A stretch of DNA of 64,000 nt. It comes from Cohnella sp. GbtcB17. GTDB taxonomy: Bacteria > Bacillota > Bacilli > Paenibacillales > Paenibacillaceae. Numbering within the stretch: the first letter of the stretch is position 1; each line of letters begins with the position of its first letter. The position numbers and the translations under genes were made by a program. Shown here piece by piece: positions 11,701 to 19,670 of this stretch. The notes under the pieces were generated by a model. That model was given only the letters and a program-made list of their open reading frames with translations. It was not told where the DNA came from and made no database searches. The DNA is taken from the NCBI RefSeq assembly GCF_019091135.1, contig NZ_JAGXJW010000010.1, positions 62,001-126,000 of the forward strand, written 5' to 3'.

Positions 11701-13291
11701 TGACGTTGTTCAGCAGCTGACGGGTAACCGTCAGCTTATAGGACTTGGTCGCGCCGTTCTGCGCCGTTACGAGGACGGCGATCTCGTTGTCGCCGTATGC
11801 CAGGCTCACCGTTCGCTGTCCGCCGCTCGGCGCTTGTCCGTTAATCGTGAACGAAGCTCCGCTGTCCTGCACGCTCGCCCCGACGACGATACTCGTTTTG
11901 TTGCTGGCCACGCTCGCCCGGTATTCGGCGACGGCGGCGTTGAACGACGGGCTAAGCGTCACTCCTTCGATGCTCAGCGAGCCGAGATTCGCGTTGGACG
12001 ACAGGTTGCTCGTATTCGTGCCGGGCGTGACGGTCGTTCCGCCCTGGTTGTTCGTCTTGTCCGTCTGGTATTGCTGCTTCTGCTGCTCGTTCAGCTTTTT
12101 CAGCAGCTCTTCTTCGGCCTTGCGCTTCGCCGCCTCGGCTGCCTGCCGATTCGCTGCGTCCTGCGCTTGCTTGGCCGCCTCGATCGCCTTGAGCGCTGCT
12201 GCGTTAATTTTGTCGGCCAGCTCTTTAAGCTTCGCCGCTTCCTCGGCCGCCTTTCTCTTCGCGGCCTCTTCGGCCAGAAGTTTGGCCTTCTCTTGCTTGG
12301 CCTTTTCCTTCTCGTTCAACTGGCTCAGCCGATCCTTGTCGAGATCGAACGACGTCTTCTCCTGCTCCTCGATCTTCTTCAATTGCTGCTGGTCGATCTT
12401 CTTCTGCTCGATCGCCTGCTTGGCAATGACGCCCAGCAGCTCCTCAATGTTCTGGGCAAACTTGTCCAGACTCTGCTCCAGCTCGGCGGGCACGCCGGTC
12501 TGCTTGAACTTATCGACCGTCTGCCGGTTTTCCTCGTCGATCTTCTCTTTGCTGCGCAGAATCGCCTCGATGACTTCCGGCGGCGCGTTCTTGACGATCT
12601 CCTCGATGTCCACGAGCGTCGTCTTCTCTCTCAGATCGTCGCCGCTCGTCGGCTCGAGCGAGATCTGCTGCGTCGGGTACAGGTCGATCGTCTTCGAGCT
12701 GCCGGAGGAACCGGTCCCGCCCGCGCTCTCGCCGCTTCCGCTGCCCATATTCTCTACATTCTCGGACGTGAACCGGACGACGCCCGACATGACCGCCGTG
12801 TTCGTTCCGCCCGTCGCCGGATTGACTCGCGCGAAAAACGCCGTGCCGCGCACGCCCATAATCGCCGTCGGCGTCTCCAGCTTGAAGTCGTCATCCTTGC
12901 TCTTGATCGACTTCACGTCCACCCAGGCCGTTCCTTTGAGCATGCTGACCTTCGTCACCGTGCCCTTTTTGTCCGACAGCTTCGAGAATGTCAGCGTCGC
13001 GTTTTCCCCCACCGTGAACTTGTCGTCCTCAGACGTCCCGTTCGCGAACTGCAGCACCGCCGAGCCCTTGCTCCCCGTGATCAGCTTGTCCCCCTGGTTC
13101 AGGCTCAGCTTCGCGAACGCCTTGAACTGCTTCGAGCCCCCGGCCTTCTGCACCTGCACGTCTCCGCTCAGCTGCTTGATGACCGCGATCCGCGACGAAG
13201 AGGCCGCGTTCGCCTTCCCGCCGATCGCAGCCGCTACCGGCAGCAGCATGAGCAGCGCCGCCAGCAGGTACATGCCTAACTTTCGATACAT
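5702..13291 (-). CDS. Giant secreted FecR-domain / cadherin-like repeat protein (paralogue 1)
   Basis: A 2529-residue exported protein. Signal peptide about 1-30 ending near GKANAAS; FecR-type domain about 55-165 (GDKLITGSKGSAVLQF, TPTAIMGVRGTAFFARV); a Lys/Glu/Ala/Gln-rich coiled-coil stretch about 230-415. Then follow at least six cadherin-like beta-sandwich modules (PF12733 type; 'L.SL.IS.GTLSP.F...Y...V' starts and 'VTAQ.GA...Y.ITVTR' ends), a chitobiase-like module (HIYYTMDGSDPATS), about 1200 diverged residues, and another module near 2190. No LPXTG or SLH anchor was seen. ATG at 13291 has AGGAG 8 nt upstream; the in-frame GTG at 13300 abuts it. A surface, matrix or adhesion role is inference. 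The first 310 residues are almost identical to those of the neighbouring paralogue. Confidence 0.88.
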   Translation of the reverse strand: MYRKLGMYLLAALLMLLPVAAAIGGKANAASSSRIAVIKQLSGDVQVQKAGGSKQFKAFAKLSLNQGDKLITGSKGSAVLQFANGTSEDDKFTVGENATLTFSKLSDKKGTVTKVSMLKGTAWVDVKSIKSKDDDFKLETPTAIMGVRGTAFFARVNPATGGTNTAVMSGVVRFTSENVENMGSGSGESAGGTGSSGSSKTIDLYPTQQISLEPTSGDDLREKTTLVDIEEIVKNAPPEVIEAILRSKEKIDEENRQTVDKFKQTGVPAELEQSLDKFAQNIEELLGVIAKQAIEQKKIDQQQLKKIEEQEKTSFDLDKDRLSQLNEKEKAKQEKAKLLAEEAAKRKAAEEAAKLKELADKINAAALKAIEAAKQAQDAANRQAAEAAKRKAEEELLKKLNEQQKQQYQTDKTNNQGGTTVTPGTNTSNLSSNANLGSLSIEGVTLSPSFNAAVAEYRASVASNKTSIVVGASVQDSGASFTINGQAPSGGQRTVSLAYGDNEIAVLVTAQNGATKSYKLTVTRQLLNNVSVVFPGQNGIDIDFNSTSAPAPLSIPSGSSNLTLVVPVTGPELDIAVNGQNVEPEPMFMAARTILPDQISWRYIIPLVQASNEIEIKATIDGVVKSYKLLANRSMPSDAAVQSVSAKSADGTASYEVSASGGNAWTVKVPADVTTIKLKINAINEAAKILLGTNEYASGAEISYTIINTTVQFKVRAADGTVPELFNSISIARLPSSDATLSDLTLSDGTLSPAFTRATTSYTASVGHAVDSITVTPTASNGNAAILVSDGITTSGKPSKPISLSVGTNQITVEVTAQNGARQKYTIIVTRETTALAAPAFNPSSGEVALGTQIEISSEAAEHIYYTMDGSDPATSVGGATKEYTKESKPTVEAAVTIKAIATRAGSQRSPISSATFTQAASADLTGLALSGSVSGFSFASGTYEYENVIVSSDTSNITVKAQGIGSITVNGEGVASGENSQAINLVVGEPRTITVVATEVGKTPKTYVIVVTRASNANANLASLSISSGTLSPIFESGITEYTTSVPYTVSSIRVTPTVAVGTSTVEVNGLATLSGNESENLPLNVGGNTVTVNVRSQSGFTRSYAINVTRQAASQDSTLSSLSIPDSALNPAFDSFTKKYKLSVPYATNGLFVYATASSPFATVIGTGPHALDVGENVIKVIVTAQDGATVSEYNITITRAQPPSSDTKLQSLSVSEGILEPEFSPSQHNYTVVVPHETDSIGITAVSNSPAASVEGGGQHALHVGSNNLPVTVTAEDDTTATYLIVVEREADPILSSIAGITSWNDTRSDDQDLTWHLGRDYRYEDILYAEVPDATVSVSSSITFDENVTSASLRKQYSEELIGRYEANGSQTMDIDYGALESGDNVFVLSIEEGEAGSNDYVIDLKAGQSRQALSMISARLEQGEGSLAVSHNDTYSFTLIMPSRNASFYLSLYPENVTGDLDIEGYGVEGGFLFVGASSLNDGWNEFTVRMKDIAGNAGVEDTVISVWRPSGEDEPGPESLSLALDAFAFENDGQIFYPESVDLFGYYNVAAQGTNADFSFIPSLADSTSLVESVYIVNNEDAHTELSPDGEGKYSFGMNLGDNVEIAVRDSQGHRFTHRIHINHTLQESNLPVGVLAWSVQDVEVSKGTYVHDNYYYASLSETIGDVSMNLVLDPMVYAGAALYPGTGVMARSNDPVASWDETEDADQLVSGVGSGYNSYTIELYPVDEEEGTTTYAVTIGNGPASIYGMSLWETFNGGDFSADAGWANTGTESSPIYQGYIYSSLGYLRFDMNFDENFVSNVSLEEIESSSPVEVEKSKNSGNYSFVMNDVPDGLRHLKLTVTELDGATTHEYDLFVHFDPQDNGVARVTSDITGMPVAWTRAEGVEEETNEGYVQRHYAIVAADKVGSALDWSIALQSESWMELQYEIVEASIDGDAELVDVDEFGLQARGGLALTHGYHDIRLKYKSFSPMSEEIAHYYIKEWIVFVGDSSQMANAPEAGLDGERVSLTKDEAHEYAPISMEWEGLSLTANVDNSTEGAILEAGGYSPYSQVEIEYLNERPNEITEGHYYLSNLNEGPNEVTIKVIDPTGTVEQSYTLVIYRAEKGGEVPPAPPARLSSLRIGSELVPIAEGQYEYTVYLPYGAPASMQVHAVALDQDRVELAVNDQPWAWDDDDEEHVLAPNEAGEYELEVSSADGSYATSIYHILVERLLTDDTRIDGDVPVSWSSGGQDTWTSEALELEEGDWLSMNFETPAGYHLYFRTDGTEFSAENQRWYLKSGINWLQVEVKKDGESDIIAAYQFNAYNWNSVLVTNKTDGTDPDRVQAIKWNGVYYAALPTYWFDNEAQPFVGIKTLHGLDEMSTVGWDFKESTYEGTLTHEDPAGHSIVRRVSVFAPAHMPAFEAQFQGGSFGWYYESYPRFFYGNDERPGAYFWTNDNTMIPTGVNLRVSQSEGDINIYAMDNDEQPFERNQLDGKWNWSLPLNWLESDGDVQTYKVVVENNGQTTVYLLSFGIGDSGTA
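12349..13267 (-). repeat. 919-bp near-identical duplicated segment, copy 1
   Basis: This segment aligns without gaps to 16786-17704 at a constant offset of 4437 bp. It encodes signal peptide, FecR domain and the start of the coiled coil. Only scattered single-base differences are visible, for example around 12735-12750. Outside it the two genes diverge sharply. Confidence 0.93.
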
Positions 13292-13388
13292 GAACTTCAC
13301 TCCTACTTGATATGTACTTTTACACTTGTCCAGCGTCTAGCGATCTATCGAACTGCCAATATAAGAAATCAATGGAATGGGCTCTTTG

Positions 13389-13394
13389 ATTATA
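13389..13394 (-). promoter_or_regulatory. Possible -10 element of FecR paralogue 1
   Basis: TATAAT on the minus strand about 100 bp upstream of the ATG. A TCGACA candidate -35 lies 19 bp further upstream, longer than the ideal spacing, so this is weak. Confidence 0.4.
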
Positions 13395-13461
13395 TCTTAA
13401 AAAAGACGTTTTTTGTCGATTGAGTGACGATAACTTCGTAAAAAATAGGCTGATTTTGTGT

Positions 13462-13504
13462 AAAAAACTCTCCCGTTCATCCAGAGATGAGAGCGGGAGA
13501 GTTT
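13462..13504 (-). terminator. Intrinsic terminator after FecR paralogue 2
   Basis: An 11-bp perfect inverted repeat (13465-13475 with 13494-13504, AAACTCTCCCG) is followed by T's on the minus strand, so each FecR gene is its own transcription unit. Confidence 0.88.
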
Positions 13505-13525
13505 CGATAGATCGCGATTATGATT

Positions 13526-16500
13526 TTAATCCGTCGCGCGTTTGATCGCCAAGTCGCAATACCAGGCCACGCCGTCGAGAATACCCGTTACATTTAAGAT
13601 AATCTCGTCTCTCTCCGAGTCCGGCTCTAGCTCGTACAAGCCGTCGCCGTTCGGCGAATAATGGATATCGTTCGCTGTCATATCGGCGGATGAGCCTGCA
13701 GGCATGCCGAGATTGATCCAGAACTTCTCCGGCCATGCTTCGACGCTCGCTTCATAACTTCCGTTCGAAGCGTTGTATTCGAAAGGAACGGTACCTCCGA
13801 AAGCGGGCAATATTAGACTTGGAGCAACCGGCGCTCCTCTATATACGTAAAGCTCGTATTCGATCCGGCTCCCGTCCTCATCTTTTAAAATGAGCATATA
13901 GTCGCTTCGTCCCATAGGCAAGTCCCCGGCATAGCTCCCCTCATAGGCGGCACCCAATGGTGCCAGCAAGGTTACCTGGGCCGTTCCCGCGCCAGCCGCC
14001 CATTGCAGATTCAATTGGCTCTGATTGTCCGGCACGGTCAGGCGGAACGTGTTCATGCCTGCATAAATCCACGGCACCTCGCTGGCCGGGGCCTCGCCGT
14101 CCGAGCTTTGCGCGCTCCAGGAATCAAGTCCTACAGGCGTCAATCCATGCGTTCCATAAGAAAAGCGAATGTCCAAGCTCCCATAGTTACCGTACGGGTC
14201 CGTCGCTTCGACCAGGAAAGTCTGGTCTCCTTCTTGAGGCGTAAACGGATAAGCGAAGCGCAGACCGCTTGCATCGTAAGGCACAGCGACACCGTTGATG
14301 CGAACGTCAGAGCGAGGATCAACGCCGGTCAAAAGCAGTTTGAAGCCGCTTTGCCCTGCAGCTTCGTTCAGCAAGCCTTGATCGCTTCCGGCAAAGGAAT
14401 TAAGCTGAACTTCCCGCGATATGCCATCCTGCTCATAGACCAGATTAGCCTCGATGTTCACCGCCTGTTCCAGTTCCATATCCAACGTATACGCCAGCGG
14501 AGGCCCTTCGCCCGATACCGGGCTGACGACAACGAATCCGAAATTTTGCCAGTCGCCGTACAGTTGCACCTGATATCGCCCCGAGCCGACAGGCGCCTCG
14601 CCGACGCGAACGAAGGAGGTGTAGCCTCCCTGATAGACAGCATCGACCTTCACGCCGGGGCCCGCCACGGGCTTGACGTCCATGGCTACGGTATCGGAAG
14701 GCATCGCGACACGATAGACGCTCTGCCAGGACGCGTCCCGGATAAATTCCCTGGGCGCAGCCGAAGCTTCCGCAGGATATTGGACCGGCGTCCCTCTCAC
14801 GCTCGCCATCTCGTACCCATCCGGCAGTCCGTCTCCTTTCCAGATGTGAACGACGCCTTCCTTGGCGCTTCCTTCGTAGCCGGGATAATACGTCCGAATT
14901 TCCGCGACGTTCCACCCAGGCGACAGCGGCACCTTGTAATCGCCTTCGCCATTCCTGTTCGCCTTTTCTCGCTTGGGCGGCGCAGAGGGATCGTCCTTGT
15001 CTTTCACATATACCCACACGTCCGATTCCGTCGTGGCGTCGTAGCTGCTGCTGTGAAGGAGCAGCTCTTCATCCTTATTTTGCACCGATACCGTATAGTC
15101 TCCACCGCCGACAGGCACCAAGTGTACTTGCGCTTTGCCGCCCGTCGGCAGGTAGGCGGACCACAGCTGCTGTTTAACAAAGACGTAGTTCACCTGGTAG
15201 TAAACCGTTCTGTCGTTTTCCGTCACGGAATAATACAGCGTCACGCTGCGGCCCTGACCTTCAATCGGAAAACTGCCGTGCAGCGAGCCGTCCGCCTCCT
15301 GATCGATGATTTCTTCTCCGAAAACGAGCCGGGCATCGGACACCGCGGCCGGATCGAACGCAAACTGCATTTCCACATTCTCATCTTCCTCGTCCGACAC
15401 GAACACCCCGTAATCCTTGCTCTTGTACGAGCCGTCCTGATAGCCAGACAGGTACATCGGGACGGCCGGCACTCCGCCCCAAACGATCGATACAGACGTC
15501 AGCCCCTTCAATTCAAAGTCCGCGGGCTTGACCCAAATCAGCACGGTCGCCGACTCCGACTCCTCCCCGCCGGCAATCGCCTTGAACTGGAAGCTGTCCA
15601 TGCCTGTGAAGTCCTCGCCTGGCGTGTAGGTGAACGCGCCGGACGCTGCCGAGTCCAATGTTACTTCGCCGGATTCGCCGTTCTCGATAATTTCATAGCT
15701 TGCCGCTCCGTTGCCGCCATAACTCTTGAGCGCACCAGAGACAGGCGTATTGACTGTCGTCTCCAGGAAATCGGGAAGCGCGGTCAGCGCCGCCGTCTTG
15801 TTGGCAATAAGCGTATAGGTTTTGGTCGCCCCTTCGACTGCCGCCTTGATCTCGATTGTATTCGCGCCAGGCTTTAGCAGGAAGGTATAAGTCCAAGCCT
15901 TATCTTCTGCGACAAAGGCAAGCGAAGCGATCCTTGCGCCGACTGGCGAGACCGGTTCGCCGTTCACGGTCACGGATGGCGCATCGACGAGCGGCAGCTT
16001 CAGGGTCAGCACGCTCGTATCTTGCGGCACGTCAAAGGTCGTCATTGGAAAAGCGGCGGTAAAATCGATGTGGAGCGGCGTGCCGCTGCCCATATCGATG
16101 TCCGCGCTATTCAGCAGGTGCCGAACGGCCGTTATCGTGTACGACCGTGTTGCCTTGCCATTGGCCGCCGTCACCGCCAATACGATGGTGTTGTTCCCAT
16201 AGGCGAGCGGGATCGTGACCGATCCCCCCGTCCACCCTCTGTCGTTGACGGTCAGCTTCGCTCCCGGGTCATGCAGCGCAGGCGTGACGGCAATCGATGA
16301 GACTGCGCTGCCAACGTTAATCGTATAATTCAAAACTTCAGGCGCGAACGCCGGGCTTAGCTCGATCCCGGAGGGGAGCGACAGACCGTTCAAACGCACA
16401 TCGTCCGAGGGAGGCGTCGGCGTCGGCTGAGACCCTGCGGTCGGTGTCGGTGTCGGTGCCGCCGTCTGCGCAGGCGCAGGCGATCCATAATTGTTAGCTT

Positions 16501-17728
16501 TATCTTTGTTGTACTGCTGCTTCTGAATGGGCGTCATGGAGCCAAGCAGCGCCGTTTCCGCTTTCGCTGCAGCTTCGGCCGCCGCTTTGCGGTTCGCTTC
16601 GGTCTGTGCCAGCTTGGCCGCTTCGATCGCTTGCATCTGTCCGGCGAGCCGCTCTTCCAGCTCCTGCTTCTTGGCCGCATCCTCCGCGGCTTTCTTTTTG
16701 GCGGCTTCCTCTTGCTTTTGCCTGACCGCTTGTTGCTTTTGCTTTTGCAGGTCCGTCAATTCCAAGCGATCCTTCGTCAGATTAAACGACGTCTTCTCCT
16801 GCTCCTCGATCTTCTTCACTTGCTGCTGGTCGATCTTCTTCTGCTCGATCGCCTGCTTGGCAATGACGCCCAGCAGCTCCTCAATGTTCTGGGCAAACTT
16901 GTCCAGACTCTGCTGCAGCTCGGCGGGCACGCCGGTCTGCTTGAACTTATCGACCGTCTGCCGGTTTTCCTCGTCGATCTTCTCTTTGCTGCGCAGAATC
17001 GCCTCGATGACTTCCGGCGGCGCGTTCTTGACGATCTCCTCGATGTCCACGAGCGTCGTCTTCTCTCTCAGATCGTCGCCGCTCGTCGGCTCGAGCGAGA
17101 TCTGCTGCGTCGGGTACAGGTCGATCGTCTTCGAGCTGCCGGAGGAACCGGTCCCGCCCGCGCTCTCTCCGCTACCGCTTCCCATATTCTCTACATTCTC
17201 GGACGTGAACCGGACGACGCCCGACATGACCGCCGTGTTCGTTCCGCCCGTCGCCGGATTGACTCGCGCGAAAAACGCCGTGCCGCGCACGCCCATAATC
17301 GCCGTCGGCGTCTCCAGCTTGAAGTCGTCATCCTTGCTCTTGATCGACTTCACGTCCACCCAGGCCGTGCCTTTGAGCATGCTGACCTTCGTCACCGTGC
17401 CCTTTTTGTCCGACAGCTTCGAGAATGTCAGCGTCGCGTTTTCCCCCACCGTGAACTTGTCGTCCTCAGACGTCCCGTTCGCGAACTGCAGCACCGCCGA
17501 GCCCTTGCTCCCCGTGATCAGCTTGTCCCCCTGGTTCAGGCTCAGCTTCGCGAACGCCTTGAACTGCTTTGAGCCCCCGGCCTTCTGCACCTCCACGTCT
17601 CCGCTCAGCTGCTTGATGACCGCGATCCGCGACGAAGAGGCCGCGTTCGCCTTCCCGCCGATCGCAGCCGATACCGGCAGCAGCATGAGCAGCGCCGCCA
17701 GCAGCGCTAAACCGTATTTGCGAATCAT
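13526..17728 (-). CDS. Large secreted FecR-domain / cadherin-like protein (paralogue 2)
   Basis: A 1400-residue exported protein built like its neighbour: signal peptide (MIRKYGLALLAALLM...), FecR domain about 55-165, coiled coil about 230-420, a Pro/Thr/Ala linker (APAQTAAPTPTPTAG), then beta-sandwich modules. These include a cadherin-like module (LNGLSLPSGIELSPAF) and an Ig-like module (ASGAFTYTPGEDFTGMDSFQF) similar to Big_9-type domains. The C-terminal 600 residues are beta-rich but not recognised. ATG at 17728 has AGGAG 8 nt upstream; an in-frame extension to 17803 is unsupported. The N-terminal 310 residues differ from paralogue 1 at only a handful of positions, whereas the remainder is unrelated in detail. 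It has no sortase or SLH anchor. Its function is unknown; surface adhesion or matrix is plausible. Confidence 0.88.
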   Translation of the reverse strand: MIRKYGLALLAALLMLLPVSAAIGGKANAASSSRIAVIKQLSGDVEVQKAGGSKQFKAFAKLSLNQGDKLITGSKGSAVLQFANGTSEDDKFTVGENATLTFSKLSDKKGTVTKVSMLKGTAWVDVKSIKSKDDDFKLETPTAIMGVRGTAFFARVNPATGGTNTAVMSGVVRFTSENVENMGSGSGESAGGTGSSGSSKTIDLYPTQQISLEPTSGDDLREKTTLVDIEEIVKNAPPEVIEAILRSKEKIDEENRQTVDKFKQTGVPAELQQSLDKFAQNIEELLGVIAKQAIEQKKIDQQQVKKIEEQEKTSFNLTKDRLELTDLQKQKQQAVRQKQEEAAKKKAAEDAAKKQELEERLAGQMQAIEAAKLAQTEANRKAAAEAAAKAETALLGSMTPIQKQQYNKDKANNYGSPAPAQTAAPTPTPTAGSQPTPTPPSDDVRLNGLSLPSGIELSPAFAPEVLNYTINVGSAVSSIAVTPALHDPGAKLTVNDRGWTGGSVTIPLAYGNNTIVLAVTAANGKATRSYTITAVRHLLNSADIDMGSGTPLHIDFTAAFPMTTFDVPQDTSVLTLKLPLVDAPSVTVNGEPVSPVGARIASLAFVAEDKAWTYTFLLKPGANTIEIKAAVEGATKTYTLIANKTAALTALPDFLETTVNTPVSGALKSYGGNGAASYEIIENGESGEVTLDSAASGAFTYTPGEDFTGMDSFQFKAIAGGEESESATVLIWVKPADFELKGLTSVSIVWGGVPAVPMYLSGYQDGSYKSKDYGVFVSDEEDENVEMQFAFDPAAVSDARLVFGEEIIDQEADGSLHGSFPIEGQGRSVTLYYSVTENDRTVYYQVNYVFVKQQLWSAYLPTGGKAQVHLVPVGGGDYTVSVQNKDEELLLHSSSYDATTESDVWVYVKDKDDPSAPPKREKANRNGEGDYKVPLSPGWNVAEIRTYYPGYEGSAKEGVVHIWKGDGLPDGYEMASVRGTPVQYPAEASAAPREFIRDASWQSVYRVAMPSDTVAMDVKPVAGPGVKVDAVYQGGYTSFVRVGEAPVGSGRYQVQLYGDWQNFGFVVVSPVSGEGPPLAYTLDMELEQAVNIEANLVYEQDGISREVQLNSFAGSDQGLLNEAAGQSGFKLLLTGVDPRSDVRINGVAVPYDASGLRFAYPFTPQEGDQTFLVEATDPYGNYGSLDIRFSYGTHGLTPVGLDSWSAQSSDGEAPASEVPWIYAGMNTFRLTVPDNQSQLNLQWAAGAGTAQVTLLAPLGAAYEGSYAGDLPMGRSDYMLILKDEDGSRIEYELYVYRGAPVAPSLILPAFGGTVPFEYNASNGSYEASVEAWPEKFWINLGMPAGSSADMTANDIHYSPNGDGLYELEPDSERDEIILNVTGILDGVAWYCDLAIKRATD
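16786..17704 (-). repeat. 919-bp near-identical duplicated segment, copy 2
   Basis: Partner of 12349-13267; see that entry. The similarity starts after the first codons of the signal peptide and stops within the coiled coil, at the motif encoding KTSF. Confidence 0.93.
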
Positions 17729-17889
17729 AACTCCACTCCTAATCCGTATCCAAAATAAGTGCTTTTGCACGATCATTCGACGATGTAAAGATGCCGCACT
17801 CACAATTATAAATTAGAAAAATAGCGAATATATGCGACTTCTTTCACAATTATCGCCTTAGTCGGTCATCGGTTCTGTAATAAGCGCCA

Positions 17890-17942
17890 CATAAATCAAA
17901 AAATCCCGCTCATTCGGACCGGAAGTCCGATGAACGGGATTT
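17890..17942 (-). terminator. Intrinsic terminator after dps
   Basis: AAATCCCG...CGGGATTT with inner TCGGAC/GTCCGA forms a long stem (17901-17942), followed by a T-rich run on the minus strand. Confidence 0.9.
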
Positions 17943-17965
17943 CTTAATTTAAAGTAAGTTAACGC

Positions 17966-18427
17966 TTATGCTTTTACCTTGGTCGGTACGTTGATGCCTG
18001 CGGTCGCGCTCAGCATCCAGACATGCTTTTGCAGCGCTTCGACCTGCTTGGTGAGCAGGTCCGCCGTCGGTGCGTCGCCAGCTTCCTCGGCCATCTCCAG
18101 CGTTTCGTTCAAGCCGTTGGTCAGCAGGATGAAGTCGTCGATGACGGCCTTGACCATGTCGACGTCCTTCGTCTCGTCGCCGCCTTCCTTCACTTTCGTA
18201 AGCGACAAATATTCCTTCATCGTGGATGCCGGCTTGCCGCCGATCGCGAGGATCCGCTCCGCCACTTCGTCCAGCGACAGCGCCGCGAAGTTGTACAGCT
18301 CCTCGAACTTCAAATGAAGCGTCTGGAAATGCGGCCCCTTCACGTACCAGTGAAAATGGTGCAGCTTGAAGTAGATGACGCTCCAGTCCGCCAGATTTTG
18401 ATTGAGATTGTTCTGGATCTTAGGCAT
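17966..18427 (-). CDS. dps: Dps-family ferritin-like DNA-protection protein
   Basis: A 153-residue Dps/MrgA-type mini-ferritin that oxidises Fe(II) with peroxide and stores it in a dodecameric shell, protecting DNA. The inter-subunit ferroxidase ligands are visible in FKLHHFHWYVKGPHFQTLH followed by KFEELY, and SLDEVAERILAIGGKP is the classic second-helix signature. Length is typical. ATG at 18427 has a GGGAGGG ribosome site about 8 nt upstream. It lies downstream of ypdA on the same strand with a 97-bp gap, so both redox/iron-stress genes may be expressed together or separately. No PerR box was recognised in the gap. Confidence 0.95.
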   Translation of the reverse strand: MPKIQNNLNQNLADWSVIYFKLHHFHWYVKGPHFQTLHLKFEELYNFAALSLDEVAERILAIGGKPASTMKEYLSLTKVKEGGDETKDVDMVKAVIDDFILLTNGLNETLEMAEEAGDAPTADLLTKQVEALQKHVWMLSATAGINVPTKVKA

Positions 18428-18524
18428 GTGAATCCCTCCCGATTGGATAAGCTTGCTCTCCTAATTTACCCGGGAAAGGCGCCATTCAAGCAGCCCCTCC
18501 ACAGCCCGCCGGCCATTGTGCCTG

Positions 18525-19535
18525 TTAAACCGTCCGCAGCCCGGCCAGATGCGCAGCGATCTTGCGGCCGTGGTAACGCCCGCTCTCGATAAAAATTTCG
18601 TTGGCATCCCGCCCTGTAGAGACGACGCCGGCCAGGTAAAGTCCCGGCACGTTCGTCTCCATCGTCTCCGGATCGTGCGTCGGCGGGATGATGCCGTCCG
18701 GCGCCTCGATGCCCATGGCACGCAGGAAGGCACGATCCGGCCTAAATCCTGTAAGTGCCAGCACGAAGTCCGCAGGCAGCTTCTCCTTGACCGCCTCAAT
18801 CTGCCCGCCGGACGCTTCCCCTCCCGCCATGCTTTCCACCGTGACCTGGTCGTAGCCGATCTCCACGACTCTGCTTCGCAGCCGCAGATCGATACGTCCT
18901 TTCTCCGCATAGCTGTCGAAAATCGGGCGTACCCACGGCTTGATGTTGGCCGATACCGACTCGCCCCGGTACACCACCGTCACTTTCGCGCCTACGCGTT
19001 CCATCTCAAGCGCCGCGTCGACAGCGGAGTTGCTGCCGCCGATGACCACGACGCGCGTGCCCGCGTACGGATGCGCTTCGGTGAAAAAGTGGCTGACGTG
19101 CGCATGATCCTCGCCCGGGATACCGATGCGGTTCGGATGGTCGAAGTACCCGGTCGCGATGACGATCTTGCGGGACAACGTCACGGTCTGTTGGCCGGAC
19201 CTGCCGACCGACGTGACGCGAAAGACGTCGCCGTCCTTTTCGACGGCCGTGACCGCTTCGTAGCGGCGAATCCGCAGCTCGCGGCGCTCGGACACGATGC
19301 GGTAGTAGTTCAAAGCCTCCAGTCTGGACGGCTTGTCGTTCGGCGTAATAAACGGAATGCCTGCAATCTCGAGATTCGGCGCCGTGCTGAAAAACTGCAT
19401 ATTAACCGGGTAACGGGAGATCGAATACCCGACGTTTTCTTTTTCGAATAGTAAAGGATTGAAGCCCCGGTCCTGCAGCTCGGCCGCTGCCGACAGCCCG
19501 CAAGGGCCCGCGCCTACGATGACGATATCTTCCAT
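18525..19535 (-). CDS. ypdA: YpdA-family FAD-dependent putative bacillithiol disulfide reductase
   Basis: A 336-residue flavoprotein of the YpdA/Bdr family, which in bacillithiol-using Firmicutes is proposed to reduce bacillithiol disulfide with NADPH. The FAD-binding GxGxxG is at the extreme N-terminus (IVIVGAGPCGLSAA), the family's NMQFFSTA motif is at about 45-52, and the NADPH-binding GGSNSAVDAA is at about 164-173. The conserved tail motif FIESGRYHGRKIA ends the protein. It sits between atpC and dps, separated from atpC by a terminator. The enzyme class is clear; the physiological substrate rests on family knowledge. Confidence 0.92.
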   Translation of the reverse strand: MEDIVIVGAGPCGLSAAAELQDRGFNPLLFEKENVGYSISRYPVNMQFFSTAPNLEIAGIPFITPNDKPSRLEALNYYRIVSERRELRIRRYEAVTAVEKDGDVFRVTSVGRSGQQTVTLSRKIVIATGYFDHPNRIGIPGEDHAHVSHFFTEAHPYAGTRVVVIGGSNSAVDAALEMERVGAKVTVVYRGESVSANIKPWVRPIFDSYAEKGRIDLRLRSRVVEIGYDQVTVESMAGGEASGGQIEAVKEKLPADFVLALTGFRPDRAFLRAMGIEAPDGIIPPTHDPETMETNVPGLYLAGVVSTGRDANEIFIESGRYHGRKIAAHLAGLRTV

Positions 19536-19599
19536 AGTACTGTCTTCCGCCTTTCCTCTGGATAGCTACGCTTAGTATACGCCGAGTGACGCCCGGTGT

Positions 19600-19658
19600 A
19601 AAAAAACGCAAAATCGCCGGGAGGCGGCTTCCTGCGAACAGGTGCCGCCTCCCGGCGA
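19600..19658 (-). terminator. Intrinsic terminator of the atp operon
   Basis: A 15-bp perfect stem (19614-19628 with 19644-19658) is followed on the minus strand by a T-rich stretch with seven T's, 12 bp beyond the atpC stop. Confidence 0.93.
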
Positions 19659-19670
19659 TAAAGGTAAAGC

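Noticed and set aside
11681..13310. Long plus-strand open frames (over 500 codons) opposite the FecR/coiled-coil region
   Set aside because: They are antisense shadows of a GC-rich gene with Lys/Glu/Ala codons. They lack ribosome sites, and the same shadow recurs opposite the duplicated copy at 16527-17816.
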